In this document: piece after piece, positions 9,672 through 18,556 of the stretch
Position numbering within the stretch: position 1 is the stretch's first letter
Layout of the letters: every line of letters begins with the position of its first letter
Assembly (NCBI RefSeq): GCF_963677125.1
Contig: NZ_OY781882.1
Span: 5,416,501 to 5,480,500 of the forward strand
Direction of reading: 5' to 3'
Length of the DNA stretch: 64,000 bases
DNA from: an uncultured Desulfobacter sp.
Lineage (GTDB): Bacteria; Desulfobacterota; Desulfobacteria; Desulfobacterales; Desulfobacteraceae
Made by a program: the position numbers and the translations under genes
The notes under the pieces: model-generated
The model's database searches: none
Seen by the model: the letters and a program-made list of their open reading frames with translations, nothing else
Told to the model about the DNA's origin: nothing

Positions 9672-9693
9672 CGTTTAAAATAACCAGTTGGTT
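9672..9693. promoter_or_regulatory. Candidate TetR operator
   Basis: An interrupted palindrome AACCA-GT-TGGTT lies at 9682-9693. A further AACCA half-site lies at 9665-9669, within 85 bp upstream of the TetR gene. Its position and AT-rich symmetric sequence fit an autoregulatory TetR site. No binding evidence is available. Confidence 0.4.
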
Positions 9694-9891
9694 TTTATTT
9701 GTCCAGCGTGAAGGGTAAAAAGAGGAAGCAATATAGGTGTTGCCGTGACCCGCGTGATGGTGGATTAGGAAGCCGTTGCCGGTGGCTATTCGTGCATTTA
9801 AGGCTTGACATTGTTAAATATGGCTGGTTAGCTTTTTTGTTAAGGGCGCATGAGGTAAATGTGATTTAACCGAAGGTAAAGGAGAAACGGC

Positions 9892-11424
9892 ATGTTTGAA
9901 TCTGCCGAGTTGGGGCATAAGATATCCAAATCCGATTATAAAAAGCAAGTGCCTGGCCTGCGTGAAGAACTTCTCCATACACAGTTGGACTTAAATGAAT
10001 CCTCCGCTTTCCAAGTGATTATCCTGGTCGGCGGATTGGACGGTGCAGGGCGCGGCGCCACAGTGAATTTGTTAAATGAATGGATGGATCCCCGCTTTAT
10101 TCAAACCCACGGCATGGGCGAACCCTCGGACGAGGAGCTGGATCGCCCGATGATGTGGCGGTTCTGGCGGGCCTTGCCGCCGAAAGGTAAAATTGGCGTT
10201 TTCCTAGGGTCGTGGTATACGTGGCCGATGCTGAACCGGGTCTATGGCAAAACAAAGGATGCGGATCTCGAGCAGAGCATGGGCCGGGCTGTTAAGTTAG
10301 AAACCATGTTGGTAAATGAGGGGGCCCTGGTCATCAAATTCTGGTTTCATCTTTCCAAGGAAGAGCAGAAAAAACGACTGGAATCCCTTGAGAAAGATCC
10401 ATTGACCCGTTGGAAGGTCACCGAGCGTGATTGGGAACACTTCAAAGCGTACGACAAATTTCGTGAAGTTCATGAGAAGGTTATTCGCCAGACCTCAACG
10501 GCTGAAGCGCCTTGGCTGATTATTGAAGGCGCGGATTCCCGTTACCGGAACTTAACCGTTGGAAAATTGATCCTAAATGCGATTCGAGAACGATTGAGCA
10601 TAGATGCTCAGCCTTCTCCAGAGCTCCTTGCGCCGCCGCTTATGCCGTCTATTGATAATGTCAACGTGTTGAAGACGCTGGATATGACGCAGTCCCTGGA
10701 GAAGGATGAGTACCGTAAAAAGTTGAAAAAGTACCAGAGAAAGCTGAACCTGCTGATCCGGGATCCAAAATTTAAATACACGTCCGTCATCGCCGTGTTC
10801 GAGGGCAATGATGCGGCAGGCAAGGGCGGGGCCATACGTCGTATCACAGGGGCGCTTGATGCACGCGGGTATCAGGTTATACCCATTGCCGCACCAACCG
10901 AAGAGGAACGCGAGCAGCCCTACCTCTGGCGATTCTGGCGGCATTTACCCCGTAAGGGCCGTGTAACGATGTTTGACAGATCCTGGTATGGCCGCGTACT
11001 GGTGGAGCGGGTGGAGCAATTTTGTTCCGAGGCCGACTGGATGCGGGCCTATAGTGAAATTAACGAATTTGAATTGCAGATTGTCCGCCATCGCATGGTG
11101 GTGGTCAAGTTCTGGTTGACGATCACCAAAGAAGAACAGTTGGAACGATTTCATGCCAGAGAGCAAACCGGGTTCAAACGGTTCAAAATCACAGAAGAGG
11201 ACTGGCGTAATCGCAAAAAATGGGACCAGTATGAGCAGGCGGTCACAGATATGGTAGATCGGACCAGCACACATTATGCGCCATGGACCCTGATAGAGGC
11301 CAATAATAAATACTTTGCCCGTATCAAAGTACTCAAGACATTGTGTAAAACAATTGAGGCCAAGCTCAAAGAACTCCATGAGGAAGGCGTCGATTATCTG
11401 GAAAAACCAAAGAAAAAAAAATAG
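9892..11424 (+). CDS. pap: Polyphosphate:AMP phosphotransferase (two-domain PPK2)
   Basis: A 510-aa protein with two tandem PPK2 domains, as in class II polyphosphate:AMP phosphotransferases. The C-terminal domain has an intact Walker A (EGNDAAGKGG, residues 304-313) and the lid region RFWRHLPRKGRVTMFDRSWYGRVL. The N-terminal domain has the matching GGLDGAGRGA (residues 47-56), where Arg54 replaces the catalytic Lys, so the C-terminal half is probably the active one. Known enzymes of this build phosphorylate AMP to ADP with polyphosphate. It is monocistronic with a strong AAAGGAG site. The next gene, a 5'-nucleotidase, also acts on nucleotides. Confidence 0.92.
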   Translation: MFESAELGHKISKSDYKKQVPGLREELLHTQLDLNESSAFQVIILVGGLDGAGRGATVNLLNEWMDPRFIQTHGMGEPSDEELDRPMMWRFWRALPPKGKIGVFLGSWYTWPMLNRVYGKTKDADLEQSMGRAVKLETMLVNEGALVIKFWFHLSKEEQKKRLESLEKDPLTRWKVTERDWEHFKAYDKFREVHEKVIRQTSTAEAPWLIIEGADSRYRNLTVGKLILNAIRERLSIDAQPSPELLAPPLMPSIDNVNVLKTLDMTQSLEKDEYRKKLKKYQRKLNLLIRDPKFKYTSVIAVFEGNDAAGKGGAIRRITGALDARGYQVIPIAAPTEEEREQPYLWRFWRHLPRKGRVTMFDRSWYGRVLVERVEQFCSEADWMRAYSEINEFELQIVRHRMVVVKFWLTITKEEQLERFHAREQTGFKRFKITEEDWRNRKKWDQYEQAVTDMVDRTSTHYAPWTLIEANNKYFARIKVLKTLCKTIEAKLKELHEEGVDYLEKPKKKK

Positions 11425-11468
11425 GGCAGAGCGGCGCGGTTATTTAAGGAAAATCGTGATTGACACAT

Positions 11469-11532
11469 TCATTACGAATACGACTTTTTCGGACTAAAAG
11501 TCGAAATAGTCTCGACTATTTCGGAATGAATG
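11469..11532. repeat. Nested inverted repeats downstream of pap
   Basis: A perfect 9-bp stem CGAAATAGT / ACTATTTCG (11502-11510 and 11515-11523) closes a CTCG loop. A second stem CGACTTTT / AAAAGTCG precedes it and shares bases. An outer pair ATTCATT...AATGAAT frames both. The alternatives are mutually exclusive folds. It may be a terminator for pap or a regulatory leader of the nucleotidase gene. Confidence 0.6.
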
Positions 11533-11598
11533 TCAAAATAGTCGTCATGGAACGCTATATTTCAAAAGACGTTAAAGAAGAAAATTGAGGCTTATCAA

Positions 11599-13353
11599 AT
11601 GGCCCCAACGACAACGAGAAAAGAAATAAAAACACCCATCGTGGTTCGGTTTTTTTTGCTGCTGGCTGGAGCCGTGATGTTCAGTGCTTTGGGATGCAGT
11701 TCTTTTTCTTCGGAAAGCACGCTCAAAATCCTGCATCTTAACGATGTGCATTCCTTTTTGGCTCCCCAGACCGTAGAACTGATTTTTCAGGGACAGTCCA
11801 CCACCTGTGAGGTCGGCGGTATGGCAAAAGTTGCCGGGCTTGTGGATGCGCTGGCGGTCAACCCCACACAGACGCTGCTGCTGCATGCCGGAGACGCGGT
11901 TCAGGGAACTTTGTACTTTACACTGTTTGATGGCCGGGCTGATGCCGGGGTGATGAATGCCATGCCCTTTGATGCCATGGCGCTGGGCAATCATGAATTT
12001 GACAACGGGGCTTTGTGGCTGGCCGGTTTTATCCGCTCTTTGAAGGTACCGGTGGTCAGCGCCAATGTCCGGGTTGCCCCCGGGCATGTGCTGGAACATC
12101 TCTTTGCCCCTTATGTGGTGAAAGAAATTGGCGGCCGGCCGGTTGGAATCATCGGTATGACCATTTCAGAGGTGACCCGCCGCTCCTCCCGACCCGGTCC
12201 CGGGGTAGTGTTCGGCGATGAGGTGCGATACGTTCAGGCTGCGGTTGATGCGCTTTCAGCCAAGGGGATTGGCCGGATTGTTTTGCTGAGTCACTATGGA
12301 TATGAGAATACGCTGTCTCTGGCCGGGCAGGTCAGCGATGTAGATGTGATCGTGGATGGGCACAGCCATACGCTTCTGGGTGACCTGGACTCTTACGGGC
12401 TGGCCTGCGAAGGTCCCTATCCGGTGATTGCTAAAAATAAAGATGGTGATCCGGTCTGTATCGTTCAGGCATGGTCCCAAGGTCGTATACTGGGGGAGCT
12501 TGATGTGACATTCAAAGGCGATCGTCTGGTCGCATGGTCCGGGCATCCCCATCTGGTGCTGGGGGATCAATGCCGGAGGGAAGCCGGTCTGGATATTATC
12601 CCTGAAAATGCCGCAGTGGCAGGTGTTCTGGATCAGTTTACCCGGCAGGTGGCGGAAAAAGGGCAAACCGTTATCGGAACCGCTCCCAAAGACCTGGTGC
12701 ATGTGCGGATGCCGGGCCAGGTTCATGGCACCGAACCAATGCCTTTGGGAAGCCGTCTGGCACCTTTGGTGGCACAGGCATTTTATGAGCAGGTTCCCCA
12801 TGCCGACATGTGTATACAGAATGCCGGTGGGGTTCGCACCGGTATTCAAAAGGGGCCGATCCGATACAGCACGGTCTACGGGATGCTGCCGTTTTCAAAT
12901 ACCCTGATTGAAATCGAAATGTCCGGTCAAAGTATCCGGCAAGTCCTTGAGCAGGCCCTGGAATATGTGCTGAAAAACGATGCAAAAGGTGCGTTTCCCT
13001 ATGCCTACGGCTTGCGGTACGATATTGATGCGCGCAAGCCCTTTGGTAGCCGGATTTTCGGGTTGGAGGTCCGGGAGCGCGCGTCCGGCAGATATGTTCC
13101 ACTTGAGGACAAGCGCAGTTATGTGGTGGTGGTCAATGATTTTATTGCCTCGGGCAAGGATGGGTATCAGGGGTTTGGTGCGGCATCGCAGGTGCCCGGA
13201 ACAACGGTCAACACCTATCTGGATTATGCCCGGGCGTTTATCACCCATGTTCAGGCTCTGAACCTTTCAGGTAAAGGCCTTGCAGAACTGCCGGGCAGGG
13301 ATCACTGCATTAGAAGTTTTATTCCGGCAGGAATCGAACCTTCTGCCCGGTGA
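11599..13353 (+). CDS. 5'-nucleotidase / UDP-sugar hydrolase family lipoprotein
   Basis: A 584-aa metallophosphoesterase of the UshA/NadN family. The N-terminus has a membrane segment ending in a lipobox (SALGC), so it is probably an exported lipoprotein. The dimetal site is visible as LNDVHSF, GDAVQG, GNHEFDNG and DGHSHT. The C-terminal 5_nucleotid_C domain has NAGGVRTGIQKG and a substrate-stacking region near the end. It should dephosphorylate extracytoplasmic nucleotides for salvage. It follows pap but is separated from it by the inverted-repeat region, so co-transcription is uncertain. Confidence 0.9.
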   Translation: MAPTTTRKEIKTPIVVRFFLLLAGAVMFSALGCSSFSSESTLKILHLNDVHSFLAPQTVELIFQGQSTTCEVGGMAKVAGLVDALAVNPTQTLLLHAGDAVQGTLYFTLFDGRADAGVMNAMPFDAMALGNHEFDNGALWLAGFIRSLKVPVVSANVRVAPGHVLEHLFAPYVVKEIGGRPVGIIGMTISEVTRRSSRPGPGVVFGDEVRYVQAAVDALSAKGIGRIVLLSHYGYENTLSLAGQVSDVDVIVDGHSHTLLGDLDSYGLACEGPYPVIAKNKDGDPVCIVQAWSQGRILGELDVTFKGDRLVAWSGHPHLVLGDQCRREAGLDIIPENAAVAGVLDQFTRQVAEKGQTVIGTAPKDLVHVRMPGQVHGTEPMPLGSRLAPLVAQAFYEQVPHADMCIQNAGGVRTGIQKGPIRYSTVYGMLPFSNTLIEIEMSGQSIRQVLEQALEYVLKNDAKGAFPYAYGLRYDIDARKPFGSRIFGLEVRERASGRYVPLEDKRSYVVVVNDFIASGKDGYQGFGAASQVPGTTVNTYLDYARAFITHVQALNLSGKGLAELPGRDHCIRSFIPAGIEPSAR

Positions 13354-13440
13354 ATATCGAAAACCCGGGTGTTTTTTTAAAATTTTATTAAATATAGGAT
13401 TCTATGTTCGGATTCCGTGAGGTCATATAGGTGAAAACTA

Positions 13441-13872
13441 ATGTTTGAAAAACAAAACTGGTTCATATTTGCGTTGACTGGCATGCTAAGCTTCGCTTGT
13501 ATGGCGCTGAGCCTCAAGAAATTAACTTATGATTTGCCAACTTCAGTTATCCTCTTATATTTATTTGCATTTACCACCCCAGCTTATCTGATTTACAATA
13601 TTAAAACCGGGACGGCTTTAAATATAAATGGCTCTGCCTTACTTTTTTTGTTATTGGCATCTGGGTTCGCATTTATTGGCAATTTATGCGATGTCGAAGC
13701 GCTTCGTTTGGCACCGAATGCCGGCTATGCATCTGCAATCAAATCGGGACAAATTATTGTCATAACCGTGATGGCTTTTTTATTGTTTAAAGATCAAAAA
13801 ATAACCTTGTCCGGTTTAATTGGCGTTGCGTTAATCTTTTGTGGTGTTTTTCTGCTCTCGTATCAACGATAA
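13441..13872 (+). CDS. Small DMT/EamA-type membrane transporter
   Basis: A 143-aa integral membrane protein with about five hydrophobic segments. It resembles a single EamA repeat: an N-terminal helix, a segment APNAGYASAIKSGQIIVIT, and a terminal ITLSGLIGVALIFCGVFLLS of the kind found at the end of EamA domains. Half-size DMT proteins work as dimers exporting small metabolites or cations. The substrate is unknown. The upstream ribosome-binding site is weak. Confidence 0.75.
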   Translation: MFEKQNWFIFALTGMLSFACMALSLKKLTYDLPTSVILLYLFAFTTPAYLIYNIKTGTALNINGSALLFLLLASGFAFIGNLCDVEALRLAPNAGYASAIKSGQIIVITVMAFLLFKDQKITLSGLIGVALIFCGVFLLSYQR

Positions 13873-13901
13873 TCAAAGGATGAAACTAACGGGTGGCGGG
13901 T

Positions 13902-14339
13902 TTATTCGGCAGAATCCTCATCTGGAATAAACCACTCTTTTTTTCGATACACTAAATCCTGGCTTTTGGCGACCATCTCGCCTGTTCTATCATCTTTGAT
14001 GGTAATGTCATATAGCGCCATGGGGCCGGATGCGGACTGTTCAATGGCCTCAGCGACAAGCCGGTCTCCCGATTTTGTCGCTTTGAGAAAATTAATTCCA
14101 ACATTCAGGGCCACGGATGTCTGTCCATGGGAATTGCTGGCTGCAGCAAAGGCCATATCGCCTAATGAAAAAATTACACCGCCGTGGGTTATCCCATGAA
14201 AATTTACCATGTCATCGTTGATCAGTAATGTCACCCGACTATGTCCCGGTTTCAATATCTCAACTTTTGCCCCCAATAGTTGGGCAAAGGGGTCTCGTTG
14301 AATATAGTCATTTATCTTTTGTTCTCTGCTTTTTTCCAT
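13902..14339 (-). CDS. PaaI-type hotdog-fold thioesterase
   Basis: A 145-aa hotdog protein with the PaaI/4HBT signature NFHGITHGGVIFSLGDMAFAAASN and a downstream VGINFLKATKSGDRLVAEA strand. Members hydrolyse aryl- or acyl-CoA thioesters. The reading frame extends 19 codons upstream to 14396, but the ATG at 14339 (MEKSREQKIND) matches the usual family N-terminus. It is convergent with the DMT gene and divergent from thiM. Its actual CoA substrate is not evident. Confidence 0.85.
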   Translation of the reverse strand: MEKSREQKINDYIQRDPFAQLLGAKVEILKPGHSRVTLLINDDMVNFHGITHGGVIFSLGDMAFAAASNSHGQTSVALNVGINFLKATKSGDRLVAEAIEQSASGPMALYDITIKDDRTGEMVAKSQDLVYRKKEWFIPDEDSAE

Positions 14340-14403
14340 TTGAATCCATAATTTTGGGGTACGTAAAAATATAAAATGGCGCCATTTTAGTTCCATTTAT
14401 GCT

Positions 14404-14494
14404 TGCCTTTCAAGACAAGAATTGATCTTTGCCAATTTTTTGGATACATGGTTAGGCTATTGAACTTGATCCGGATAATACCAGCCAAAGGAGT
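14404..14494 (+). promoter_or_regulatory. Degenerate TPP-riboswitch-like leader of thiM-thiE
   Basis: The 3' half of a THI element is well preserved just before the first thiM: TTGAACTTGATCCGG at 14460-14474, then ATAATACCAGC. It runs into the AAAGGAG ribosome-binding site at 14487-14493. The expected 5' features, GGGGTGC and CTGAGA, are not found in the normal spacing. CCTTT at 14406-14410 could pair with AAAGG to form a P1-like stem. This is either a decayed riboswitch or an unusual variant. Confidence 0.4.
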
Positions 14495-14502
14495 AATGAT
14501 AA

Positions 14503-15339
14503 GTGAGTCTTAAAAAGGATCTTCAAGCCGGAATAATTCATGCTGTTGAAACCGTAAAGCAGACCAATCCCATGGCAGGATCAGTTACCAATACGGTGAC
14601 CATTAATTTTGTCGCCAATGCCCAACTTGCCGTGGGCGGTGCGGCAGCCATGGTTTATATGCCTGATGAAGCGCAATTTTTGGCCCAGGCGGGGGGTGCC
14701 GCCTACATAAACGTGGGCACCCTTGAGCCTGTTTATGAAAAGACCTTGCCCGAGATGGCAAAAACGCTGCATCACAGCGGAAAACCATGGGTTTTAGATC
14801 CCGTGGCCATCGGTATCGGTGAGCTGCGCACCCGGCTGTTGCAGGATTTTAAACCCTGTAAACCCAGTGTCATCCGTGGAAATGCTTCTGAAATTATTGC
14901 CCTGGCCGGGTTATGGGGATTGGCCGGCGGCACCGAAACATCCAATGTCCGGGGGGTGGATTCCCAGGATACGGTAATTGCAGCCAAGGATGCGGCAGTG
15001 GCCCTGGCACAATGGACAGGCGGGGCTGTGGCCGTTTCGGGCAAACAGGATTTGGTTACCAATGGGACTGCTACAGCCCTTTGCCATGGCGGCTCCCATT
15101 TTATGGAGAAAATCACCGGGTCCGGATGCTCTTTAGGCGGTGTCATGGCTGTCTATGCAACTGCGGCCTCTGCGTTTATCGCTGCTTTGACAGGCACGGC
15201 GGTCTATAATCTGGCCGGTCGCCGTGCTGCTGAAAAAACAGATGCCCCGGCAAGTTTTCAGGTTCATTTTCTTGACGAATTGTATAAAGCAAACCCTAAA
15301 GAAATTGCAGACAACCCTTTTGATATTGGGGAGGTTTAA
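14503..15339 (+). CDS. thiM: Hydroxyethylthiazole kinase, first copy
   Basis: A 278-aa ThiM family kinase that phosphorylates 4-methyl-5-hydroxyethylthiazole for thiamine salvage. Family motifs include NTVTINFVANAQLAVGGA near the N-terminus, the substrate region KPWVLDPVAIG, VIRGNASEI, and the ATP-site/catalytic GSGCSLGG near residue 207. It starts with GTG nine bases after AAAGGAG and lies three bases before thiE. A second thiM lies at 41036, so the window carries two copies; this one travels with thiE. Confidence 0.92.
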   Translation: MSLKKDLQAGIIHAVETVKQTNPMAGSVTNTVTINFVANAQLAVGGAAAMVYMPDEAQFLAQAGGAAYINVGTLEPVYEKTLPEMAKTLHHSGKPWVLDPVAIGIGELRTRLLQDFKPCKPSVIRGNASEIIALAGLWGLAGGTETSNVRGVDSQDTVIAAKDAAVALAQWTGGAVAVSGKQDLVTNGTATALCHGGSHFMEKITGSGCSLGGVMAVYATAASAFIAALTGTAVYNLAGRRAAEKTDAPASFQVHFLDELYKANPKEIADNPFDIGEV

Positions 15340-15342
15340 CAT

Positions 15343-16038
15343 ATGAGAAGTAAACTGGATATTTCAGCATATTTTGTGGTGGGGCCGGAGAATACCAAAG
15401 GCCGCCCTGTGGCCCCCATTATCCTGGATGCGGTGAAGGCAGGTATTACATGTGTGCAGGTTCGGTCCAAAACGGCCTCTGCCCGGGAATTGATCGAATT
15501 AACCGGCCAGGCAGCCGAAGTGATCGCCCAAGCCGGCAAATCAGACATTGTGACCCTGTTGGTCAATGACCGCCTTGACGTGATTCTGGCAGCAAGAAAA
15601 CAAGGCATACATGTTGACGGCATCCATGTGGGCCAAACGGATATTCCTGTGGATGTCTGCCGGGAATATTTAGGACCTGATTCCGTTGTGGGATTATCCG
15701 CCAGGACCCATGAACTGTTCGAGTACATAAAAAATGCCGATGTCAGCCTGATTGACTATTTTGGCGCAGGCCCCCTGCATGAAACAAAAACCAAACCGGA
15801 CAGCGGTCTGGATATAGATGGAAAACGAATTACAAGGAGCATTGACGATATTACAACACTGGCCCAACTCAGTTCCATTCCCGTTGTGGTTGGCGGCGGC
15901 GTCAAACTTGCCGATATACCGGAGCTTGCCCGGACAGGTGTTGCAGGTTTTTTTGTTGTCTCTGCCATATCTGAGGCAGATGAACCGGGACATGAAACCG
16001 AAAAATTGGTTAAGACCTGGAATCAGTATAAGAAGTAA
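15343..16038 (+). CDS. thiE: Thiamine-phosphate synthase
   Basis: A 231-aa ThiE TIM barrel that joins HMP-pyrophosphate to thiazole phosphate. Visible family features are a VQVRSK strand early on, LLVNDRLDV, the HVGQTD motif around residue 91, GLSARTHE, and a VVVGGGVKLADIPELARTGVAGFFVVSAI phosphate-binding region. In the usual enzyme the region near DYFGAGP reads VGPVF, so this copy is slightly divergent. It sits in an operon with thiM and shares its leader. Confidence 0.9.
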   Translation: MRSKLDISAYFVVGPENTKGRPVAPIILDAVKAGITCVQVRSKTASARELIELTGQAAEVIAQAGKSDIVTLLVNDRLDVILAARKQGIHVDGIHVGQTDIPVDVCREYLGPDSVVGLSARTHELFEYIKNADVSLIDYFGAGPLHETKTKPDSGLDIDGKRITRSIDDITTLAQLSSIPVVVGGGVKLADIPELARTGVAGFFVVSAISEADEPGHETEKLVKTWNQYKK

Positions 16039-16220
16039 TGTCCATCTGCTTATTGGGGGAAACATACCGAGTGGTCTTGACATTTGCTTGTTTCCAATAC
16101 GGGTTTAAAGCAGTATAGTGAGCAGTTAGATTTTTTGACAGGCCTGGAAAACATTATAATGATAAACCAAGCGTATAAATATAATTTACTCTTCGGCCTG
16201 AACGCATAGAAGGAACTAAA

Positions 16221-16949
16221 ATGAACATCAATGAGATTTACATTCAACTAAAAGACGCACTGAAATCGGAAATCGTCCGTCACGACCTCGCCGACAAAAG
16301 AATTGACATCAAGTGCAAACCATTATCCGTAGAGGAGGCCATCGGCACCCCTGAGCATGATGACTACCCCATTGTCAAAGGTAAAGAGGTGATGATGGCG
16401 GCAACATTTAACGGGGCTGTTGGCCAGTCGTTCACAGATGAGTATACCGACATCTCTTTGTCCGTAAATGGCCTGCTTGAATTGGACCACAAGAAAACCA
16501 GTGACCGGGCAATTTTTATTGCAGGGCTTAATGCGGTTTACAGATCTTTGGGACTTTGTGAAAAAACAATACATTGCAAAGATAAAGAGCCGGTGGATTG
16601 TGCCGAAAATTTGATTGAGCAGCCGCAATTCTCGGGGAAAAAGATTCTTCTGGTCGGACTTCAGCCTAGATTTTTGGAATATCTTGCCAAACAGAACACG
16701 ATGCGGGTACTAGATCTTGACCCGGACAATGTGGGGACTGAAAAGTTTGGCGTTCAAATAGAATCCGGGGAAGATTTTGCGCAAGCACTTGACTGGTGCG
16801 ACATGATCTTTGCCACAGGGTCCACTATTGTAAACGGTACCATTACCACGTTTTTAAACGCCGGTAAGCCTGCCGTATTTTTCGGGGTGACCATCAGTGC
16901 TCCGGCCAAAATTTTGGGGCTTTCGAGCTATTGCCATTGCGGTCACTAA
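16221..16949 (+). CDS. DUF364 / Rossmann-like putative heavy-metal chelation protein
   Basis: A 242-aa protein matching the DUF4213/DUF364 arrangement. An N-terminal helical/strand domain contains ATFNGAVGQSFTDEYTDI, and a C-terminal Rossmann-like half carries KKILLVGLQPRFLEYL, RVLDLDPDNVG and IFATGSTIVNGTITTFL. Related proteins are linked by context to metal or cofactor handling, but no reaction is established. The start has an AAGGA site. It lies 182 nt after thiE and is not clearly part of that operon. Confidence 0.75.
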   Translation: MNINEIYIQLKDALKSEIVRHDLADKRIDIKCKPLSVEEAIGTPEHDDYPIVKGKEVMMAATFNGAVGQSFTDEYTDISLSVNGLLELDHKKTSDRAIFIAGLNAVYRSLGLCEKTIHCKDKEPVDCAENLIEQPQFSGKKILLVGLQPRFLEYLAKQNTMRVLDLDPDNVGTEKFGVQIESGEDFAQALDWCDMIFATGSTIVNGTITTFLNAGKPAVFFGVTISAPAKILGLSSYCHCGH

Positions 16950-17137
16950 GGAGAGCTGTGTGGGCCAGCCGAATGTTTACGGGCCTATCGGATATTTTAT
17001 CTCACCATCAAGAACATGAAGAATATGTGCCGGAAAATTAATTTTCATCTCCTCCATGCTCTTGATGAATCAAAATCAAAAATTATCTTAATTTTATGAA
17101 ATGGGAATAAAACCATTAAAAAAGAGGGATAAGAAAC

Positions 17138-17584
17138 ATGGGTGAAAATCAACTGATTATTCGGTGTACCAAGTGCGGGGCAAAAAACCGTGTACCTGAG
17201 AGCAGGATTTCGGAAAGCCCCAAATGCGGCAAGTGCGGAACCCTTTTGCCGCTTGAAATTTTTGATACCCCCGTGAACGTTACGGATGCTAATTTTGACC
17301 AGGAGGTCATGCAGTCATCTTTGCCGGTGCTGGTGGACTGCTGGGCTCCATGGTGCGGTCCCTGCCGGGCGGTAGGCCCCATAATGGACGCCCTTGCAAA
17401 AACTTACAAGGGGCGGCTCAAAATTGCTAAGGTCAATATTGACGAAAATCCGGGAACCGGCTCAAAATACCGCATCCAAAGCATCCCTACCATGCTTTTT
17501 GTGAAAAACGGCAATCTGGTCGACCAGGTTACAGGCGCTTTGCCCAAGGAGGCTCTGGAGGCCCGGATAAAATCATTTATATAA
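17138..17584 (+). CDS. trxC: Thioredoxin with N-terminal zinc ribbon (thioredoxin 2 type)
   Basis: A 148-aa protein. Cys10, Cys13, Cys30 and Cys33 form the N-terminal zinc ribbon typical of thioredoxin 2. The thioredoxin fold carries the active site WCGPC (Cys73/Cys76) and the cis-Pro loop SIPTM. It reduces protein disulfides in the cytoplasm, and in the TrxC group the zinc ribbon tunes redox behaviour. It is monocistronic and is followed by a member of the long hairpin family. Confidence 0.92.
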   Translation: MGENQLIIRCTKCGAKNRVPESRISESPKCGKCGTLLPLEIFDTPVNVTDANFDQEVMQSSLPVLVDCWAPWCGPCRAVGPIMDALAKTYKGRLKIAKVNIDENPGTGSKYRIQSIPTMLFVKNGNLVDQVTGALPKEALEARIKSFI

Positions 17585-17586
17585 TG

Positions 17587-17645
17587 ACTGAACGAAAAGT
17601 TACCCACCTGCTGCGTTGCATCTGGGCAACTTTTCGTCCAATTAC
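17587..17645. repeat. Long-hairpin family, short copy
   Basis: Directly after trxC, GAACGAAAAGTTACCCACCTGC pairs with a downstream arm, GCATCTGGGCAACTTTTCGTCC, around a short loop (arms about 17590-17611 and 17617-17639). The arm ends match those of the longer copy at 49868-49997. It may serve as the trxC terminator. Confidence 0.7.
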
Positions 17646-17846
17646 GGGTCTCGGTTCAGGCTCTATATAATGTGTGAACCATTCTGCTTGATTTATCCAT
17701 TAGGTATAGCGGCTCGGAATACTCAATTCGGGCTCACTTTATACGTTAATAAGATTTGAATCTGACATCATCAATAACAGCATCCTTTAACTGAGAATTG
17801 CTGCTAATTTGTAAATATTTCACAAACAGATGGAAAGGAACATCTG

Positions 17847-18512
17847 ATGGAAGCATTAGATGGAATTTTGAAATTAGATGAACGAGAAGGTGTTTACATT
17901 GATATTGGCACCAAAGTTTACCTTGAAATCGAAGGTATTGATTTTTCAGTTTCAAGCATTTTTATAGGTATGCTTAGAGATGAATTCATGGTCATAACTC
18001 TTCCCAAAAGATATAACAGTATTAGACACAAGCTATTGCCTTCCAATAAAATTATTATTAAATATCTATTCAAAGGGTTAACATATGCATTTCAAAGCAG
18101 TGTGATAGAATTGACCACAACCCCTGTCAGAACACTTACCATTGAGTACCCTAAAGTTGTCCAACAAAGAGAATTAAGAGTAGCTAATCGAAGTGCTGTT
18201 GTCATTCCAGGCAGAGTGGTAGCAAAAAAAACAGACTTTAATGTTGTAATAAACGATTTCAGTGAAAAGGGTTGTAACTTTAAGTATTTTCACGATCAAA
18301 GTAATATCATTCCATTAAAAAAAGGAGATCGTTTCAGAATCTACTGTCATTTTCCTGGTGTAGCCGAAGAAATTGGTGCCATGGCTTGTGTCCGAAATGT
18401 AAGAAGAGAACAGGGCGAGATATCTATTGGGGCTGAATTACAAGATGTAACCAAAGACTTTTTAACGCCCCTAATGAACTTCTTGCATTCAATTTTAACG
18501 GTAACAATGTAA
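17847..18512 (+). CDS. PilZ-domain c-di-GMP receptor (YcgR-like)
   Basis: A 221-aa two-domain protein. The N-terminal 100 residues resemble the YcgR-type flagellar-brake domain. The C-terminal PilZ domain has the c-di-GMP-binding RVANR (RxxxR) motif and the DFSEKG (DxSxxG) motif. It should bind c-di-GMP and act on motility, secretion or polysaccharide export. The ATG follows an AAAGGA site. Codon use looks more AT-rich than in the flanking trxC. It stands alone, next to secreted-protein genes. Confidence 0.87.
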   Translation: MEALDGILKLDEREGVYIDIGTKVYLEIEGIDFSVSSIFIGMLRDEFMVITLPKRYNSIRHKLLPSNKIIIKYLFKGLTYAFQSSVIELTTTPVRTLTIEYPKVVQQRELRVANRSAVVIPGRVVAKKTDFNVVINDFSEKGCNFKYFHDQSNIIPLKKGDRFRIYCHFPGVAEEIGAMACVRNVRREQGEISIGAELQDVTKDFLTPLMNFLHSILTVTM

Positions 18513-18556
18513 GCGCTTACTAAACAATAACCGGCTTGAAGACGGTGATTATTTAA

